Assembly: GCA_963753225.1 (NCBI GenBank)
Contig: CAVWBQ010000047.1
Location: forward strand, 186,001-250,000
Length of the DNA: 64,000 nucleotides
DNA from: Palsa-504 sp963753225
Lineage (GTDB): Bacteria; Actinomycetota; Actinomycetes; Streptosporangiales; Streptosporangiaceae
Reading direction: 5' to 3'
The position numbers and the translations under genes were made by a program. This document shows, piece by piece, positions 1-9,071 of the stretch; the stretch's first letter is position 1; every line of letters begins with the position of its first letter. The notes beneath the pieces were generated by a model. The model ran no database searches and had not been told where the DNA came from. It saw only the letters and a list, made by a program, of their open reading frames with translations.

Positions 1-1424
1 AGGATGCCCGGCAGCCCGGTCCCCTTGATCTGCAGCGGCTTGGCCGGCCCCTTCACCGGCCAGAACGCGCACGCGGCGTTGAACCAGGCGTTGTCCCAGG
101 CCTGGAACGGGGCCTTGCGGTAGACCCGTTCGGTATCCGAGGTCCAGAAGGACCAGTTGCGCGGCCAGTTGACGTCGGAGCACTGCACCGCGTTGTAGAC
201 GGCGAACTCGTTCTCGCCCTGCTTGCCGTACCCCTGGTACTGGGTGATCAGGTCGCCGGCCTGCCCGTCGTTCAGGTAGGACGACAGCGCCTGCGCGAAC
301 CCGGGCCAGAGTTCGTCGAGGTAGCCGCCCTGCAGGAAGGTGTCGTCGAACTCGTCGGCCCCGATGGTCCCGTTGACCGGGTGCGCCAGCAGCCGGTTCC
401 TGGCCCGGTACCAGGCGGCCTGCACCTGCGCGGCGGTGGTGCCGAGATGGTAGGTGCCGTCGTATTTCGCCACCCAGGCGAAGAATGCCTGCATCCGGCC
501 CTGGAACGCGTAGTCCTGATCGACATTGTCGGCATACCAGACTCCGGCGGGATCGACCACGCTATCCAGCACCATCCGCCGCACCCGGCCCGGGAAAAGG
601 GTTGCGTAAACCTGGCCGATATAGGTGCCGTAGGAGAACGCGTAATAGTTGATCTTCGACACGCCGAACGCCGCGCGGATGGAGTCCATGTCGCGCGCCA
701 CGTCCTGGGTCGTCATATGGGGCAGCAGCCAGCCGAACCTTTGCCCGCAATCGGTGGCGTAGGTTTTCGCCCTATTGATGAGTACCTGCTCGGCGGCGGG
801 ATTGGCCGGGATGTAGTTCGGGCGCACGCCGGCGAAGAAACCCGGATCGCAGCTGAGCGCGGGTACCGAGGACCCGACGCCGCGCGGGTCGAAGCCGACG
901 ATGTCGTACTGGGCGGCCACGCCCGGGCTGAGGCCCTGCGCCACCTCGGCCGCGAGCGGCAGCCCGGAGCCGCCGGGGCCGCCCGGGTTGACCAGCAGGA
1001 TTCCCTGCTGCCGACTCTTCGGCGCGGTGGCCGGGATCATGTCGAGGGCCAGGCTGATGTGCCTGCCGCCGGGTTTGGCGTAGTCCACGGGGACGCTCAG
1101 CATGGTGCAGTCCGGCACGCCCTCCTGGGCCAGCAGGCCCGTGCAGGGATGCCAGTGCAGCGTGCTGTGCCCGGGCACGACCGGCCCGGTGGCCTGCGGC
1201 GCGCCGCCGGCCCCCGTGCTTCCTGGCGCCGTGCTTCCTGGCGCCGTGCTCCCGGTGGCCGAAGGGATGGCCTGGCCGGAGGGTGTGCTGCCCGCGGAAC
1301 AGGCGCCGACCCCGAGGAGCGCCGCCACCGTGAGCGCCGTGGCGGAGACCCAGCCCGTTCGGCCCCTTCGGCGGCCTCCAGCGCCGCGGACGGCCACGGG
1401 TGATATCGACATGTCCCCCATCAT
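1..1424 (-). CDS. Exported alpha/beta-hydrolase lipoprotein (tripeptidyl aminopeptidase-like), C-terminus cut by window edge
   Basis: Likely secreted, membrane-anchored peptidase of the S33 group that removes short peptides from exported proteins or nutrients. Starting at the ATG at 1424 (an in-frame ATG lies at 1412), a hydrophobic segment ends in GVGAC, a lipobox, followed by a Ser/Thr/Pro/Gly linker with a repeated APGST unit. The oxyanion-hole motif LLVNPGGPGGSG is near 965-1000, YDIVGFDPRGVGSS follows, and the nucleophile elbow FSYGTYIG is near 615-640. The last visible part resembles the TAP-like C-terminal domain, so only a short end is missing. No strong ribosome-binding site marks the start. 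Catalytic class is clear; the substrate is not. Confidence 0.8.
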   Translation of the reverse strand, partial: MMGDMSISPVAVRGAGGRRRGRTGWVSATALTVAALLGVGACSAGSTPSGQAIPSATGSTAPGSTAPGSTGAGGAPQATGPVVPGHSTLHWHPCTGLLAQEGVPDCTMLSVPVDYAKPGGRHISLALDMIPATAPKSRQQGILLVNPGGPGGSGLPLAAEVAQGLSPGVAAQYDIVGFDPRGVGSSVPALSCDPGFFAGVRPNYIPANPAAEQVLINRAKTYATDCGQRFGWLLPHMTTQDVARDMDSIRAAFGVSKINYYAFSYGTYIGQVYATLFPGRVRRMVLDSVVDPAGVWYADNVDQDYAFQGRMQAFFAWVAKYDGTYHLGTTAAQVQAAWYRARNRLLAHPVNGTIGADEFDDTFLQGGYLDELWPGFAQALSSYLNDGQAGDLITQYQGYGKQGENEFAVYNAVQCSDVNWPRNWSFWTSDTERVYRKAPFQAWDNAWFNAACAFWPVKGPAKPLQIKGTGLPGI

Positions 1425-1483
1425 GCCCGACAAGATCCGCCGCGCCGCCCGGCGCGGCGGGATCCGTCAGCTACCGGTAACGG

Positions 1484-2296
1484 TCAGGACGCGGCGGAGC
1501 GGTGGCGCTCCTCGAGCGCCTTGCGGTACTCGGCGATGACGATCTCGGTCAGTTCCTCGACCGAGGTGTCCCGGCTGTGCTTGTCGAAGGTGACCTTGCC
1601 GCCCTGCAGCAGGTTCACCCGGTCGCACACCGGGAAGACCTGGCCGTAGTTGTGCGCGATGATGATGATGGAGATGCCCTTCTCCTTGAGATCGCGCACC
1701 AGGTCGAGGATCATCGCGCCTTCCTTGACGCCCATGGCGGCCAGCGGCTCGTCGAGCAGCAGGACCTTCGCGTCCGAGTAGACCGAGCGGGCCACCGCGA
1801 TGGCCTGCCGCTGCCCGCCGGACAGGCTGGCCACCTCGAGGTCCACCGACTTCAGGGTCTTGATCCCCATGGCGTCCAGCTGCTCCTGGGCCTTCTTCCG
1901 CATGACCTTGTTGCGGAGCAGCGGCCAGCGCACCGGCTCGCGGTTCAGGAACATGTTGTGGTACACGGTGAGCTGGGGGACCAGCGCGAGGTCCTGGTAG
2001 ACGATGTCGATGCCGAGCGAGCGGGCGTGCGTCACCGAGGTGAGGTGCACCTCCTCGCCGTTGAGCAGGATCCGCCCGCCGGTCGGCGGCTGGAAGCCGC
2101 AGATGATCTTCAGCAAAGTGGACTTGCCCGCGCCGTTGTCGCCGATCAGGCCGAGCACCTCACCGCGCCCCAGGTGCAGGTTCACGTCGACCAGCGCCGT
2201 CACGGCGCCGTAACGCTTGGAGATGTGCTCCACCCGCAGGATGTCGTCGGCCGACGACTCCGTCATCGCCACGTCGCCGGTTTCCGGTGTGCTCAC
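1484..2296 (-). CDS. CUT2-family sugar ABC transporter, ATP-binding protein
   Basis: Cytoplasmic ATPase that powers uptake of a monosaccharide or similar ligand. At 270 residues it is a single-domain ATPase rather than the roughly 500-residue double form of RbsA. Walker A GDNGAGKST is at residues 52-60, the Q-loop YQD near 100, the signature LSGGQ at 158-162 and Walker B LLLDEP at 179-184. Translation probably begins at the GTG at 2296; an in-frame ATG lies ten codons later. It is the last gene of a binding-protein, permease, ATPase operon read leftward, 34 bp after the permease stop. The sugar cannot be named. Confidence 0.9.
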   Translation of the reverse strand: MSTPETGDVAMTESSADDILRVEHISKRYGAVTALVDVNLHLGRGEVLGLIGDNGAGKSTLLKIICGFQPPTGGRILLNGEEVHLTSVTHARSLGIDIVYQDLALVPQLTVYHNMFLNREPVRWPLLRNKVMRKKAQEQLDAMGIKTLKSVDLEVASLSGGQRQAIAVARSVYSDAKVLLLDEPLAAMGVKEGAMILDLVRDLKEKGISIIIIAHNYGQVFPVCDRVNLLQGGKVTFDKHSRDTSVEELTEIVIAEYRKALEERHRSAAS

Positions 2297-2330
2297 TTGG
2301 CTGCCTCCGTGGGTCGGGTCCGGCTCCGCG

Positions 2331-3383
2331 TCATGCCTTGGACTGCAATCGGCCCGCGGTCCGCAGCCGGGTGAGATAGGTGTTCGCGATCATCGCGAGC
2401 AGGATCGCCGCGCCCAGGATGATCTGGAACTTGTTCGAGCTGATGCCGCGCAGGTTGAAGCCGTCCTGCAAGATGGCGAGCACGAGCACGCCGAGCCACA
2501 GCCCGATCACCGTGCCGGAGCCGCCCAGCATGGCCGTGCCGCCGATGACCACTCCGGCCAGGGCATAGAGGACTACCGTGAGCTGGCCGGCGCTCGGGTC
2601 GATGATGTTGTTCTTGAAGGCTTCCAGGATCCCGGCTAGCGCGCCGAACCCGGCGCACATCATGAAGTTGCCGATCTTGATCCGGTTGACCTTGATCCCG
2701 GCTTCCCTCGCGCCGAGCAGGTTGCCGCCGACCGAGACCGTGTACAGGCCCCACCGGGTCCTGGTCAGGATGACGTGGAAGATCAGGACCAGGACGCTGG
2801 CCCAGATGATCTCCGACCACGCCTCGGCGCCGAACCAGCGGCCGAGCCCCAGTGACTCCGGGGGGAGGTTTATCTGCTGCGCGGCGGAGATCGTCAGCGC
2901 GTAGCCGTAGATGATGAAGCCGGTGGCGAGCGTGGTGATCAGCGACGGGACGCCGAAGATCGTCGTGACGACGCCGTTGATTCCCCCGATGACGACCGCC
3001 AGCAGCAGGATCGTGATCACGATGGCGAGGAACGTGGGGACGCCGGAGTCGACGAAGAAGTGCATGACGTACGGCGACAGCGTCCAGACGAACCCGACCG
3101 ACAGGTCGATCTCGCCGCAGACCATCAGCAGGACCAGGCCGATGCCGATGATCACGTACGGGGCCATGTACTGGGCGATGTTGACGAAGCTGCCGTGGCT
3201 GACGAAGGCGGGGGTGGTCACCGCGAAGTAGATGAACAGCACCACGGCGATCGCCAGGACGCTGGCCTCGCGCTGTTTCAGGAAGATAATGCCGGCGCGG
3301 CTGAGGACGCTTGGGCCTTTTTGCCCGCCAGGCGCGGCGATGATCTCCGGGCTGCGTTCGGCAGTCTCACTCACGTCGCTCAT
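2331..3383 (-). CDS. CUT2-family sugar ABC transporter, permease
   Basis: Integral membrane channel subunit, 350 residues with about ten hydrophobic segments after a roughly 30-residue cytoplasmic N-terminus. The CUT2 signature GEIDLSVG lies near residue 95, and the C-terminal GGTAMLGGSGTVIG region is typical of RbsC/XylH-like permeases. It lies between the binding-protein and ATPase genes on the same strand. The ATG at 3383 is preceded by AGGATTAGGG. Confidence 0.92.
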   Translation of the reverse strand: MSDVSETAERSPEIIAAPGGQKGPSVLSRAGIIFLKQREASVLAIAVVLFIYFAVTTPAFVSHGSFVNIAQYMAPYVIIGIGLVLLMVCGEIDLSVGFVWTLSPYVMHFFVDSGVPTFLAIVITILLLAVVIGGINGVVTTIFGVPSLITTLATGFIIYGYALTISAAQQINLPPESLGLGRWFGAEAWSEIIWASVLVLIFHVILTRTRWGLYTVSVGGNLLGAREAGIKVNRIKIGNFMMCAGFGALAGILEAFKNNIIDPSAGQLTVVLYALAGVVIGGTAMLGGSGTVIGLWLGVLVLAILQDGFNLRGISSNKFQIILGAAILLAMIANTYLTRLRTAGRLQSKA

Positions 3384-3530
3384 CCCTAATCCTGCCTATC
3401 CTGCTGCGTCACCGGATGCCTGTGTCCAGGGTGTCATACCCAGGCACCGTGGCGATGCACCGTCGCTCGTAGCACCGGTGAACCGCCACGGGCCTGCTAT
3501 TTCCAGCGTGCCACAATCCCCGCAATCCGG

Positions 3531-4694
3531 TCAGACGGAGATGGCCCCGGTGTGCTTGATGTACACCTGGTTCTTCGTGGAGCCCTCGTACCGGGTCGGC
3601 GTCGCGGTGTACGGATCCACGTTGCCCTTGACGACGAACTTCAGGCCGGTGTCCGTGGTCGGCGGCGACACCAGGCCGCCGGAGAGCTGGAAGAGGTAGA
3701 GGTACATGGTGGGCAGGAAGCCCTGCAGGTACGGCGACTGGTCGATGGTGAAGGAGATCTGGCCGGCCTTGATGGCGGCCAGGGTCTGCGGCTCCAGGTC
3801 GAAGCCGCCGGCTTGCACCTTGCCGACCAGGTTGTACTTCGCCAGCGAGGTGCCGAGCAGGGCGGTGCTGCCGCCGTCGACGGCGAAGATGCCCTGGATC
3901 TTAGACCCGTTCGCCTGGAGGAACTGGGGGATGACCTGGGCTTCCTGCGTCGCCGAGGCGCCCGAGTCCAGGCCCTTGTTGCCGAACATGACCTTCATGC
4001 CCGCCGCCTCCAGGGCCTGCGTGGCGCCGTCCATGCGCGGCTGGATGTTCAGCGAGCCTGGCTGGGCGATGACGCCGACCGCCGTGTCGCCCTTCTTCAT
4101 CAGCGAGGCGAGCCGCTTGCCGACCTCCTGCCCCGAGATGAGCAGCTCCTGGCCGATGTAGGCCATGCCGTTGGTGGGGTTGCCGGAGGCACCGTTCGCG
4201 TTGTAGGTGACCACCGGGGTGCCCGCCTGCAGCGCGCTGTTGATGGGCGCGACGAACGCGGTGGCCGAGACCACGGTGGTCGCGATGCCGGGAGAACCCG
4301 CCGTGACGGCGGCCTGGAAGGCCGACAGCATGGTGGAGTTCGTCGGCTGGGTGGACAGGGCACCGGTCCAGGCCGGCGTGGGCAGGCCGAGCAGCGCGGC
4401 GGCGTCGGCCATGCCGTACTGGGTCGGGGTGAAGAAGGAGTTGTCCGTGACGTGGTTCACGAACGTGAACTTCCACTTGGGCGTGGTCGGGAAGTTGCCC
4501 GCGACCGCCGCCGCCGACCCCGACGGGGCGGCGCTGCTGGAACTCGATGAACTGCACGCCGCGATAAGCGCCGAGGCGGCGGCCGTCGCGCTGAACAGGC
4601 CAGCCCCCTCGAGCAGCCGACGGCGGGAAGGCCCATCCTTCATGTTCAGGGTCTCAATCGCTTCGTCGACAACTGGGTCGATCTTTTTCCTCAT
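3531..4694 (-). CDS. CUT2-family sugar-binding lipoprotein
   Basis: Extracellular ligand-binding subunit that hands its sugar to the permease at 2331-3383. The N-terminus has SRRRLLEG (residues 23-30), a twin-arginine-like signal, then a hydrophobic stretch ending in LIAAC with the lipidated Cys at 47 and a Ser-rich linker. The mature part is a periplasmic-binding-protein type I fold (TFVNHVTDNSF, VGVIAQPGSLN and GIFAVDGGSTALL segments). GGAGG lies 7 nt before the ATG at 4694. It is first in the operon, and the 1-kb region upstream should carry its control signals. The ligand is not predictable. Confidence 0.9.
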   Translation of the reverse strand: MRKKIDPVVDEAIETLNMKDGPSRRRLLEGAGLFSATAAASALIAACSSSSSSSAAPSGSAAAVAGNFPTTPKWKFTFVNHVTDNSFFTPTQYGMADAAALLGLPTPAWTGALSTQPTNSTMLSAFQAAVTAGSPGIATTVVSATAFVAPINSALQAGTPVVTYNANGASGNPTNGMAYIGQELLISGQEVGKRLASLMKKGDTAVGVIAQPGSLNIQPRMDGATQALEAAGMKVMFGNKGLDSGASATQEAQVIPQFLQANGSKIQGIFAVDGGSTALLGTSLAKYNLVGKVQAGGFDLEPQTLAAIKAGQISFTIDQSPYLQGFLPTMYLYLFQLSGGLVSPPTTDTGLKFVVKGNVDPYTATPTRYEGSTKNQVYIKHTGAISV

Positions 4695-5723
4695 CTAAGG
4701 ACCTCCATGGAATTTTCCCTGGGACGGGGTGCTCTCCCGAGCCAAGCCCGCAGCCTGCGCGGCGAGTCCCGTCAACTTCGTCGCGAGAGAGATAACGCGA
4801 AGAAACTCTTATCCCGATTTCTGGTTCGGCGGATCGCCCAGCGTGACTGCGCTGTGGCCATAATGCGACCAGCATTCAGCGCAAACTGGCCAACCGCCGC
4901 TGACGTTAAGTCTGTTCACGATCACCTGTCAAGGCACCACGCAGGCCCGAGAATCGAACGAGCAAGTTTCGATATCGGCCTCGGCACGAGCCCATACACG
5001 CCGGTACCTGCCCGCTGAGCAAAACGAGCAATTGCCGCTGTGAGCCTCCGTTTGCCGCCTCCCCCCTCGCGCCGCAGCCGGACGGACTGGTACGGATCAT
5101 TTCCACGGCCGCGCGAGATTATGCCTCACTGGTAACCCGCCGCAACCACAACCTCGTCCGCACCACGGTTATCAATTCATCACAGAGAAGAGCATGTGCG
5201 ACGATGTTAGCGTTAACAAGTCACTATATGGCAACGAACGCGAAACACCCTCGATACGCTCGCAGGTCGCCGGGCTGGCCGGCCACGCGCTGTGATCGCG
5301 GGGGTCGTTACTGGCTGTGAGAAAAGGTTTGCCGCGAATTTTTGGGGTGCGAGGGCGGTGAGGGGCGCGGGCGCGTCGGTGATGATGTGGGAGAAAGGTG
5401 GGGTTTGAGGGCTAGGCGTGATATAAGGCGGGTGAGGCGGTGCACGGCCACGATGGCCGTGATGCGACAGGAGCAATAGCCGGCGCCTGGCGGGAGGGGT
5501 ATAGACGGGGGTTGCCCGGTGGTGAGCGCCTCGAGTCACGGGTCAGCTCCCGGGGTGGCTTACGCCGCGTTGGGCGCGCGGACTGACGGAAATCACAGCT
5601 GTTCCGACATGCGCGCCCGGAACCGAACACGGATCGCAAACGTCTCACTTGGTACGGATGACGCAACCCGGGGGCGACCGCCCGCCCCCGGCGCCATCCG
5701 GCATGAAGGAGGGGAAGCACGTA
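4695..5723. other. Intergenic control region between the sugar transporter and the DeoR regulator
   Basis: About 1 kb with no credible gene; the short open frames here lack ribosome-binding sites and family resemblance. The part around 4790-5230 is less GC-rich than the rest of the window. A LacI-type palindrome lies at 5205-5218. It separates divergent transcription units, so both promoters should be here, but I cannot place -35/-10 pairs with confidence. Confidence 0.6.
5205..5218. promoter_or_regulatory. LacI/GalR-type operator candidate
   Basis: TGTTAGCGTTAACA is a near-perfect palindrome (two central mismatches) resembling sugar-operon operators of actinobacterial LacI-family repressors. 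It lies about 510 bp upstream of the binding-protein start and about 505 bp upstream of the DeoR start. The adjacent regulator is DeoR-type and no lacI-like gene is in the window, so a distant regulator would have to use it. Confidence 0.4.
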
Positions 5724-6539
5724 ATGCTTGCCAGACACCGCCAATCGCTCATCCTGCAGGCCGTCAGGAGCGACGGCAGCGCACGTGTCAGCGACCTCAC
5801 CCAGCGGCTCGGAGTCTCGGACATGACCATCCGCCGCGATCTCGAGGTCCTGGCCAGGGATGGCCTGGTCGAGAAGGTACACGGCGGCGCGGTCCTGCCC
5901 GGGACGCCCGCCAGTCATGAGCCGGGTTTCGAGGCGAAGCTGGCGCTCGAGCGGCCGGAGAAGACCGCGATCGCCCGCGCCGCCGCGAGCATGGTCACGC
6001 CGGGCACCGCGATCGCGATCGGATCAGGGACAACCACGTTCGCGCTGGCCCAGTGCCTGCTCGACGTACCCGGGCTCACCATCGTCACCAACTCGCTGCG
6101 GGTTACCAACCTGTTCAGCGGGACCCGCGGCCTCGACGGCACGGCCGATTCTGTCGTGCTGACCGGCGGCGTCCGCACCCCCTCGGACGCCCTGGTCGGC
6201 CCGGTGGCTGACCTGACCATCAGATCACTCCACTTCGACCTGCTCTTCCTCGGCTGCTACGGCTTCGACGTCAACGCCGGCCTGACCACGCCGAACCTGG
6301 CAGAAGCGGAGACCAACCGGACCCTGATCCGGGTCGCCCGCCGGGTCGTCGTGCTGGCCGACCACACCAAGTGGGGCCTGGTCGGCCTGAGCTCGTTCGC
6401 CCGGCTGAGCGAGGTGGACGTGCTCATCACCGATGACATGCTGCCCGGCGACGCCAGGAACCAGGTGCAGGAGCAGGCTGGAGAGGTCGTCTACGCCGAG
6501 GGCATGGTTCCCAGCCACGTGACGAGGCAGTCGGCCTGA
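5724..6539 (+). CDS. DeoR-family transcriptional regulator
   Basis: Sugar-responsive repressor: an N-terminal DeoR helix-turn-helix (residues about 5-57, with RVSDLTQRLGVSDMTIRRDL) and a C-terminal phosphosugar-sensing domain of the ribose-5-phosphate-isomerase-like fold (GSGTTTFALAQ, TNSLRVTNLF, GVRTPSDALVGP). I chose the ATG at 5724, giving 271 residues, because AAGGAGGGG lies 8-9 nt upstream; an open extension to 5649 exists. It diverges from the sugar ABC operon and is the most likely local regulator of it. Confidence 0.88.
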   Translation: MLARHRQSLILQAVRSDGSARVSDLTQRLGVSDMTIRRDLEVLARDGLVEKVHGGAVLPGTPASHEPGFEAKLALERPEKTAIARAAASMVTPGTAIAIGSGTTTFALAQCLLDVPGLTIVTNSLRVTNLFSGTRGLDGTADSVVLTGGVRTPSDALVGPVADLTIRSLHFDLLFLGCYGFDVNAGLTTPNLAEAETNRTLIRVARRVVVLADHTKWGLVGLSSFARLSEVDVLITDDMLPGDARNQVQEQAGEVVYAEGMVPSHVTRQSA

Positions 6540-6572
6540 GGTAAGACGCCCGCGCCGGGGCGGGACGGGGGC

Positions 6573-7748
6573 TCAGTAGGTCGTAACGACCGGCTGACCC
6601 TCGGCCCCCTCGGCCCCATCGCCGAGCACGGCGCCCTGTTCGGCGAGGCGCATGGCCTCCTCGATCAGCGTCTCCACGATCTTGGATTCTGGCACGGTGG
6701 CGATCACCTTGCCGCGCACGAAGATCTGGCCCTTGCCGTTGCCCGAGGCGACACCCAGGTCGGCCTCGCGGGCCTCGCCCGGGCCGTTGACCACGCACCC
6801 CATGACCGCGACCCGCAGCGGCACCTCCATGCCCTCCAGGCCTGCCGTCACCTCTTCGGCCAGCTTGTACACGTCAACCTGGGCCCGGCCGCAGGACGGG
6901 CAGGAGACGATCTCGAGGCGGCGCTGGCGCATGCCGAGCGACTCCAGGATCGAGATGCCGACCTTGACCTCCTCGACCGGGGGGGCCGACAGGGATACCC
7001 GGATCGTGTCGCCGATGCCCTCGGCCAGCAGGGCGCCGAAGGCGACCGCCGACTTGACCGTGCCCTGGAACGCGGGGCCGGCCTCGGTCACGCCGAGGTG
7101 CAGGGGATAGTCGCACTGCCTGGCGAGCAGCCGGTAGGCGTTGATCATCACCACCGGGTCGTGGTGCTTCACCGAGATCTTGATGTCGCGGAACCCGTGC
7201 TCCTCGAACAGGGAGCACTCCCACAGCGCCGACTCGACCAGCGCCTCCGGGGTGGCCTTGCCGTACTTGGCCAGCAGCCGCTTGTCCAGCGAGCCCGCGT
7301 TGACGCCGATCCTGATCGGGACCCCGGCGTCACTGGCCGCGCGGGCGATCTCTGCCACCTTGTCGTCGAACTGCTTGATGTTGCCCGGGTTCACCCGGAC
7401 CGCGGCACAGCCGGCCTCGATGGCCGCGAAGACATACTTCGGCTGGAAGTGGATGTCGGCGATGACCGGGATCTGCGACTTCTTCGCGATGGCGGGCAGC
7501 GCCTCGGCGTCGTCCTGAGACGGCACGGCGACCCGGACGATCTGGCAGCCTGAGGCGGTCAGCTCGGCGATCTGCTGCAGCGTCGCGTTCACGTTGGCGG
7601 TGAGGGTCGTCGTCATCGACTGCACCGACACCGGTGCTCCCCCGCCAACGGGTACCGAGCCCACCATGATCTGGCGGGAAAGCCTGCGCTCGGCGAGCGG
7701 CGCCGGCGGCACAGGCGGCATACCCAGCTCGATACTCATAGCGCTCAT
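6573..7748 (-). CDS. ispG: 4-hydroxy-3-methylbut-2-enyl diphosphate synthase
   Basis: Iron-sulfur enzyme of the MEP isoprenoid pathway converting MEcPP to HMBPP. The TIM-barrel part begins with SVQSMTTTLTANV and includes RVNPGNI. The C-terminal cluster-binding part shows SCPSCGR and GCVVNGPGEA, which supply the three Cys and the Glu for the 4Fe-4S cluster. I chose the ATG at 7748 (391 residues); an ATG at 7739 is possible and the frame stays open to 7796. It closes the dxr, site-2 protease, ispG run on the minus strand, the same order as Rv2870c-Rv2868c of M. tuberculosis. Confidence 0.95.
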   Translation of the reverse strand: MSAMSIELGMPPVPPAPLAERRLSRQIMVGSVPVGGGAPVSVQSMTTTLTANVNATLQQIAELTASGCQIVRVAVPSQDDAEALPAIAKKSQIPVIADIHFQPKYVFAAIEAGCAAVRVNPGNIKQFDDKVAEIARAASDAGVPIRIGVNAGSLDKRLLAKYGKATPEALVESALWECSLFEEHGFRDIKISVKHHDPVVMINAYRLLARQCDYPLHLGVTEAGPAFQGTVKSAVAFGALLAEGIGDTIRVSLSAPPVEEVKVGISILESLGMRQRRLEIVSCPSCGRAQVDVYKLAEEVTAGLEGMEVPLRVAVMGCVVNGPGEAREADLGVASGNGKGQIFVRGKVIATVPESKIVETLIEEAMRLAEQGAVLGDGAEGAEGQPVVTTY

Positions 7749-7853
7749 CCGTTTCTTTGGGCAGACTCCGGACCTTCTACCCCGCCATTGAACCATCCCC
7801 CGGCGACCGCCCGGAGCCCGACGCTGACGGGCGCGTCGGGGATAAACCGACTG

Positions 7854-9056
7854 TTAACCCGCGATATTCAGTGGGTTCACGATGTCGGCCACGCCCACCG
7901 CGAGGCTGAAGAGGATCAGGATCGCGAAGATGCTGAAGCTGACCGGCAACAGCTTGGTGATGTCCACCAGGCCGGGGTCGGGGCGTCCGCGCCGCCGGGC
8001 GAACCAGGCCCGGATCCGCTCCCAGACGATCGCGGCGACGTGCCCGCCGTCCATCGGCAGCAGCGGGAGCAGGTTGAAGACGCCGACGAAGATGTTGAGC
8101 GAGGCGATGAGGAGCAGCACGAAGCTGACCTTGTACTGCCAGCCGACGCTGGCGGCCACCGCCTGGCCGGTGTCGTTGGCCAAGCCGACCACGCTGGTGA
8201 CCTGGCCGCCAGGCGTGCTCGCCCGTTCCCTGGCGCTGCCGAACAGCTTCGGCAGCGCCCCGGGCAGAGCCGCGGCCGCCTGGCCCGAGCCGACGATGAC
8301 CTGCCCGAACGCCGACCCCGCGTACTGGACGGCGCGGAACGGGTTGGCCGGCGAGAACACCACGGTCGGCGCGATGCCCAGGTAGCCGCCGCTGCGGCCG
8401 CTGACGGTGGCCAGCGTGGTGTGCAGGGTCAGCGTCTTGCCGTCGCGCACCACGGTGATGGTCACGGGCGACCCGGGCCGCACGCGGCGGATCGCGTTGC
8501 CGAGCTGGTCCCAGTTGCTCACCGGCGCGCCGTCGAAGGCCTTCACCTGGTCACCGGTCCGCAGCCCGGCCAGCTTGGCCGGGGACGGCTTGTCCGACGC
8601 GGTGCAGGTGCCCTTGTTCAGCTGGGTGGTGTTCGCGGCCACGCAGGAGCTGACCGTGCCCAGCTGGGTGGTGTGGTCGTTCTCGATGCCGATGCCGAGC
8701 GCCAGGCCGAAGATCAGAACGAAGGCGAGCGCGAAGTGCATGAACGAGCCCGCGCAGAGCACCACGATCCGCTGCCAGGCCGGCTGGCGGCGGAACGACC
8801 TCGGCTCGTCGGCCGGGTCTTCCACGTCGTCGAGCGAGTGCATCCCGATGATCTTGACGAAGCCGCCGAACGGCAGCGCCTTGATCCCGTACTCGGTCTC
8901 TCCCCGCCAGGTAGACCACAGGGTTGGCCCGAAGCCGACGAAGAACCTGGTCACCTTCATGCCGAACTTCTTGGCCATGACGAAGTGCCCGGCCTCGTGC
9001 AGCATCACGGAAAAGAGCAGGGCGACGATGAAGATGACCCAGCCGATCAGCTCCAT
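7854..9056 (-). CDS. Site-2 intramembrane zinc metalloprotease (RseP/Rip1 family)
   Basis: Cleaves transmembrane anti-sigma factors or other membrane proteins. At 400 residues it has the family plan: first membrane helix with the zinc motif HEAGH at residues 20-24, a PDZ domain in the middle (LAGLRTGDQVKAFDG), and a later helix with MDGGH at 335-339 supplying the third zinc ligand. It lies 15 bp from dxr and upstream of ispG, matching rip1 (Rv2869c) in M. tuberculosis. Regulated proteolysis of an anti-sigma factor is known for that family; the local substrate is unknown. Confidence 0.93.
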   Translation of the reverse strand: MELIGWVIFIVALLFSVMLHEAGHFVMAKKFGMKVTRFFVGFGPTLWSTWRGETEYGIKALPFGGFVKIIGMHSLDDVEDPADEPRSFRRQPAWQRIVVLCAGSFMHFALAFVLIFGLALGIGIENDHTTQLGTVSSCVAANTTQLNKGTCTASDKPSPAKLAGLRTGDQVKAFDGAPVSNWDQLGNAIRRVRPGSPVTITVVRDGKTLTLHTTLATVSGRSGGYLGIAPTVVFSPANPFRAVQYAGSAFGQVIVGSGQAAAALPGALPKLFGSARERASTPGGQVTSVVGLANDTGQAVAASVGWQYKVSFVLLLIASLNIFVGVFNLLPLLPMDGGHVAAIVWERIRAWFARRRGRPDPGLVDITKLLPVSFSIFAILILFSLAVGVADIVNPLNIAG

Positions 9057-9071
9057 CCAGCCGTCCTTCCC

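Noticed and set aside
381..1403. 340-residue open frame on the plus strand
   Set aside because: Antisense of the alpha/beta-hydrolase lipoprotein, whose lipobox, oxyanion motif and nucleophile elbow are in order.
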